Translations under genes and position numbers: made by a program | Shown here: positions 63,852 to 64,000 of the stretch, in pieces | Numbering within the stretch: position 1 is the stretch's first letter | Layout: each line of letters opens with the position of its first letter | The notes under the pieces: generated by a model | Databases searched by the model: none | Seen by the model: the letters and a program-made list of their open reading frames with translations, nothing else | Told to the model about the DNA's origin: nothing | NCBI GenBank assembly: GCA_951799405.1 | Contig: OX637338.1 | Span: 6,386,001-6,450,000 of the forward strand | Length of the DNA stretch: 64,000 nucleotides | Origin: Agapetus fuscipes | Taxonomy: Eukaryota > Arthropoda > Insecta > Trichoptera > Glossosomatidae | Direction: 5' to 3'

Positions 63852-64000
63852 ATCTATAATCCTTAATCTAAGTTGCAAAGATATATTACATTAAACATTT
63901 ATATCGCATGCATTCCGACAAACAGACGTGTATAAGCTCGCGCTTATATATGCCGAATGTGGACTTTCAACATATACACCTAATCTCAAATGCACATAAG
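63852..64000 (-). repeat. Element A, cut by window edge
   Basis: 'ccttaatctaagttgcaaag' to 'caaatgcacataag'. The 5' half lies beyond the window. Confidence 0.8.

Overview
The window looks like animal, most likely arthropod (probably insect), nuclear DNA. It is AT-rich, intron-like and repeat-dense. It holds three tRNA-derived SINE families, a CR1-type LINE, Penelope-like hammerhead remnants and a 5S-rRNA-like copy. There is no bacterial-style gene packing. The species cannot be fixed from the sequence, and there is one 200-base N gap (23475-23674).

Host coding sequence is scarce. The only well supported host gene is on the + strand at the left edge. Two in-phase exons (969-1221 and 1960-2183), with good splice sites, encode a Ser/Arg-rich then Gly/Pro/His-rich disordered segment of an unrecognised protein. 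A GC-rich Pro/His island at 49394-49541 could be another exon of the same kind. The only long open frame belongs to a LINE on the - strand (45711-48920, 1069 aa) with apparently intact endonuclease and reverse transcriptase motifs.

Layout. 0-4.6 kb: LINE tails, SINEs and the two exons. 5-17 kb: SINEs, element A, an AC microsatellite and a hAT-like element (9312-10016). 17-19 kb: a large fold-back and otherwise unassigned AT-rich DNA. 19.9-27.5 kb: LINE relics, element A, SINEs and the gap. 27.5-31 kb: mostly featureless. 31-45 kb: nested repeats and Penelope-like fragments, including a 311-bp inverted unit with 14-bp target duplications at 39043-39381. 45.6-49 kb: the intact LINE. 49-55 kb: SINEs and a nested MITE > hAT-like > SINE-T stack. 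56.0-57.1 kb: a 41-bp-period minisatellite. 58-64 kb: a perfect 49-bp hairpin, a 5S-like pseudogene, an inverted hammerhead-like unit and more SINEs.

How the parts relate. SINE-T (tRNA-Thr-like head) shares its 3' end, ending in ATT repeats, with the intact LINE, so the LINE is the likely source of its retrotransposition machinery. Many nested insertions give relative ages. The most abundant repeat, here called element A (about 250 bp, more than 30 copies or fragments), has no obvious inverted ends and no family I recognise. Several hammerhead-like cores, some in near-perfect palindromes, suggest one or more Penelope-like lineages represented only by their ends. Family names SINE-T, SINE-G, SINE-L, element A, element N and MITE-Y are labels used only in this annotation.
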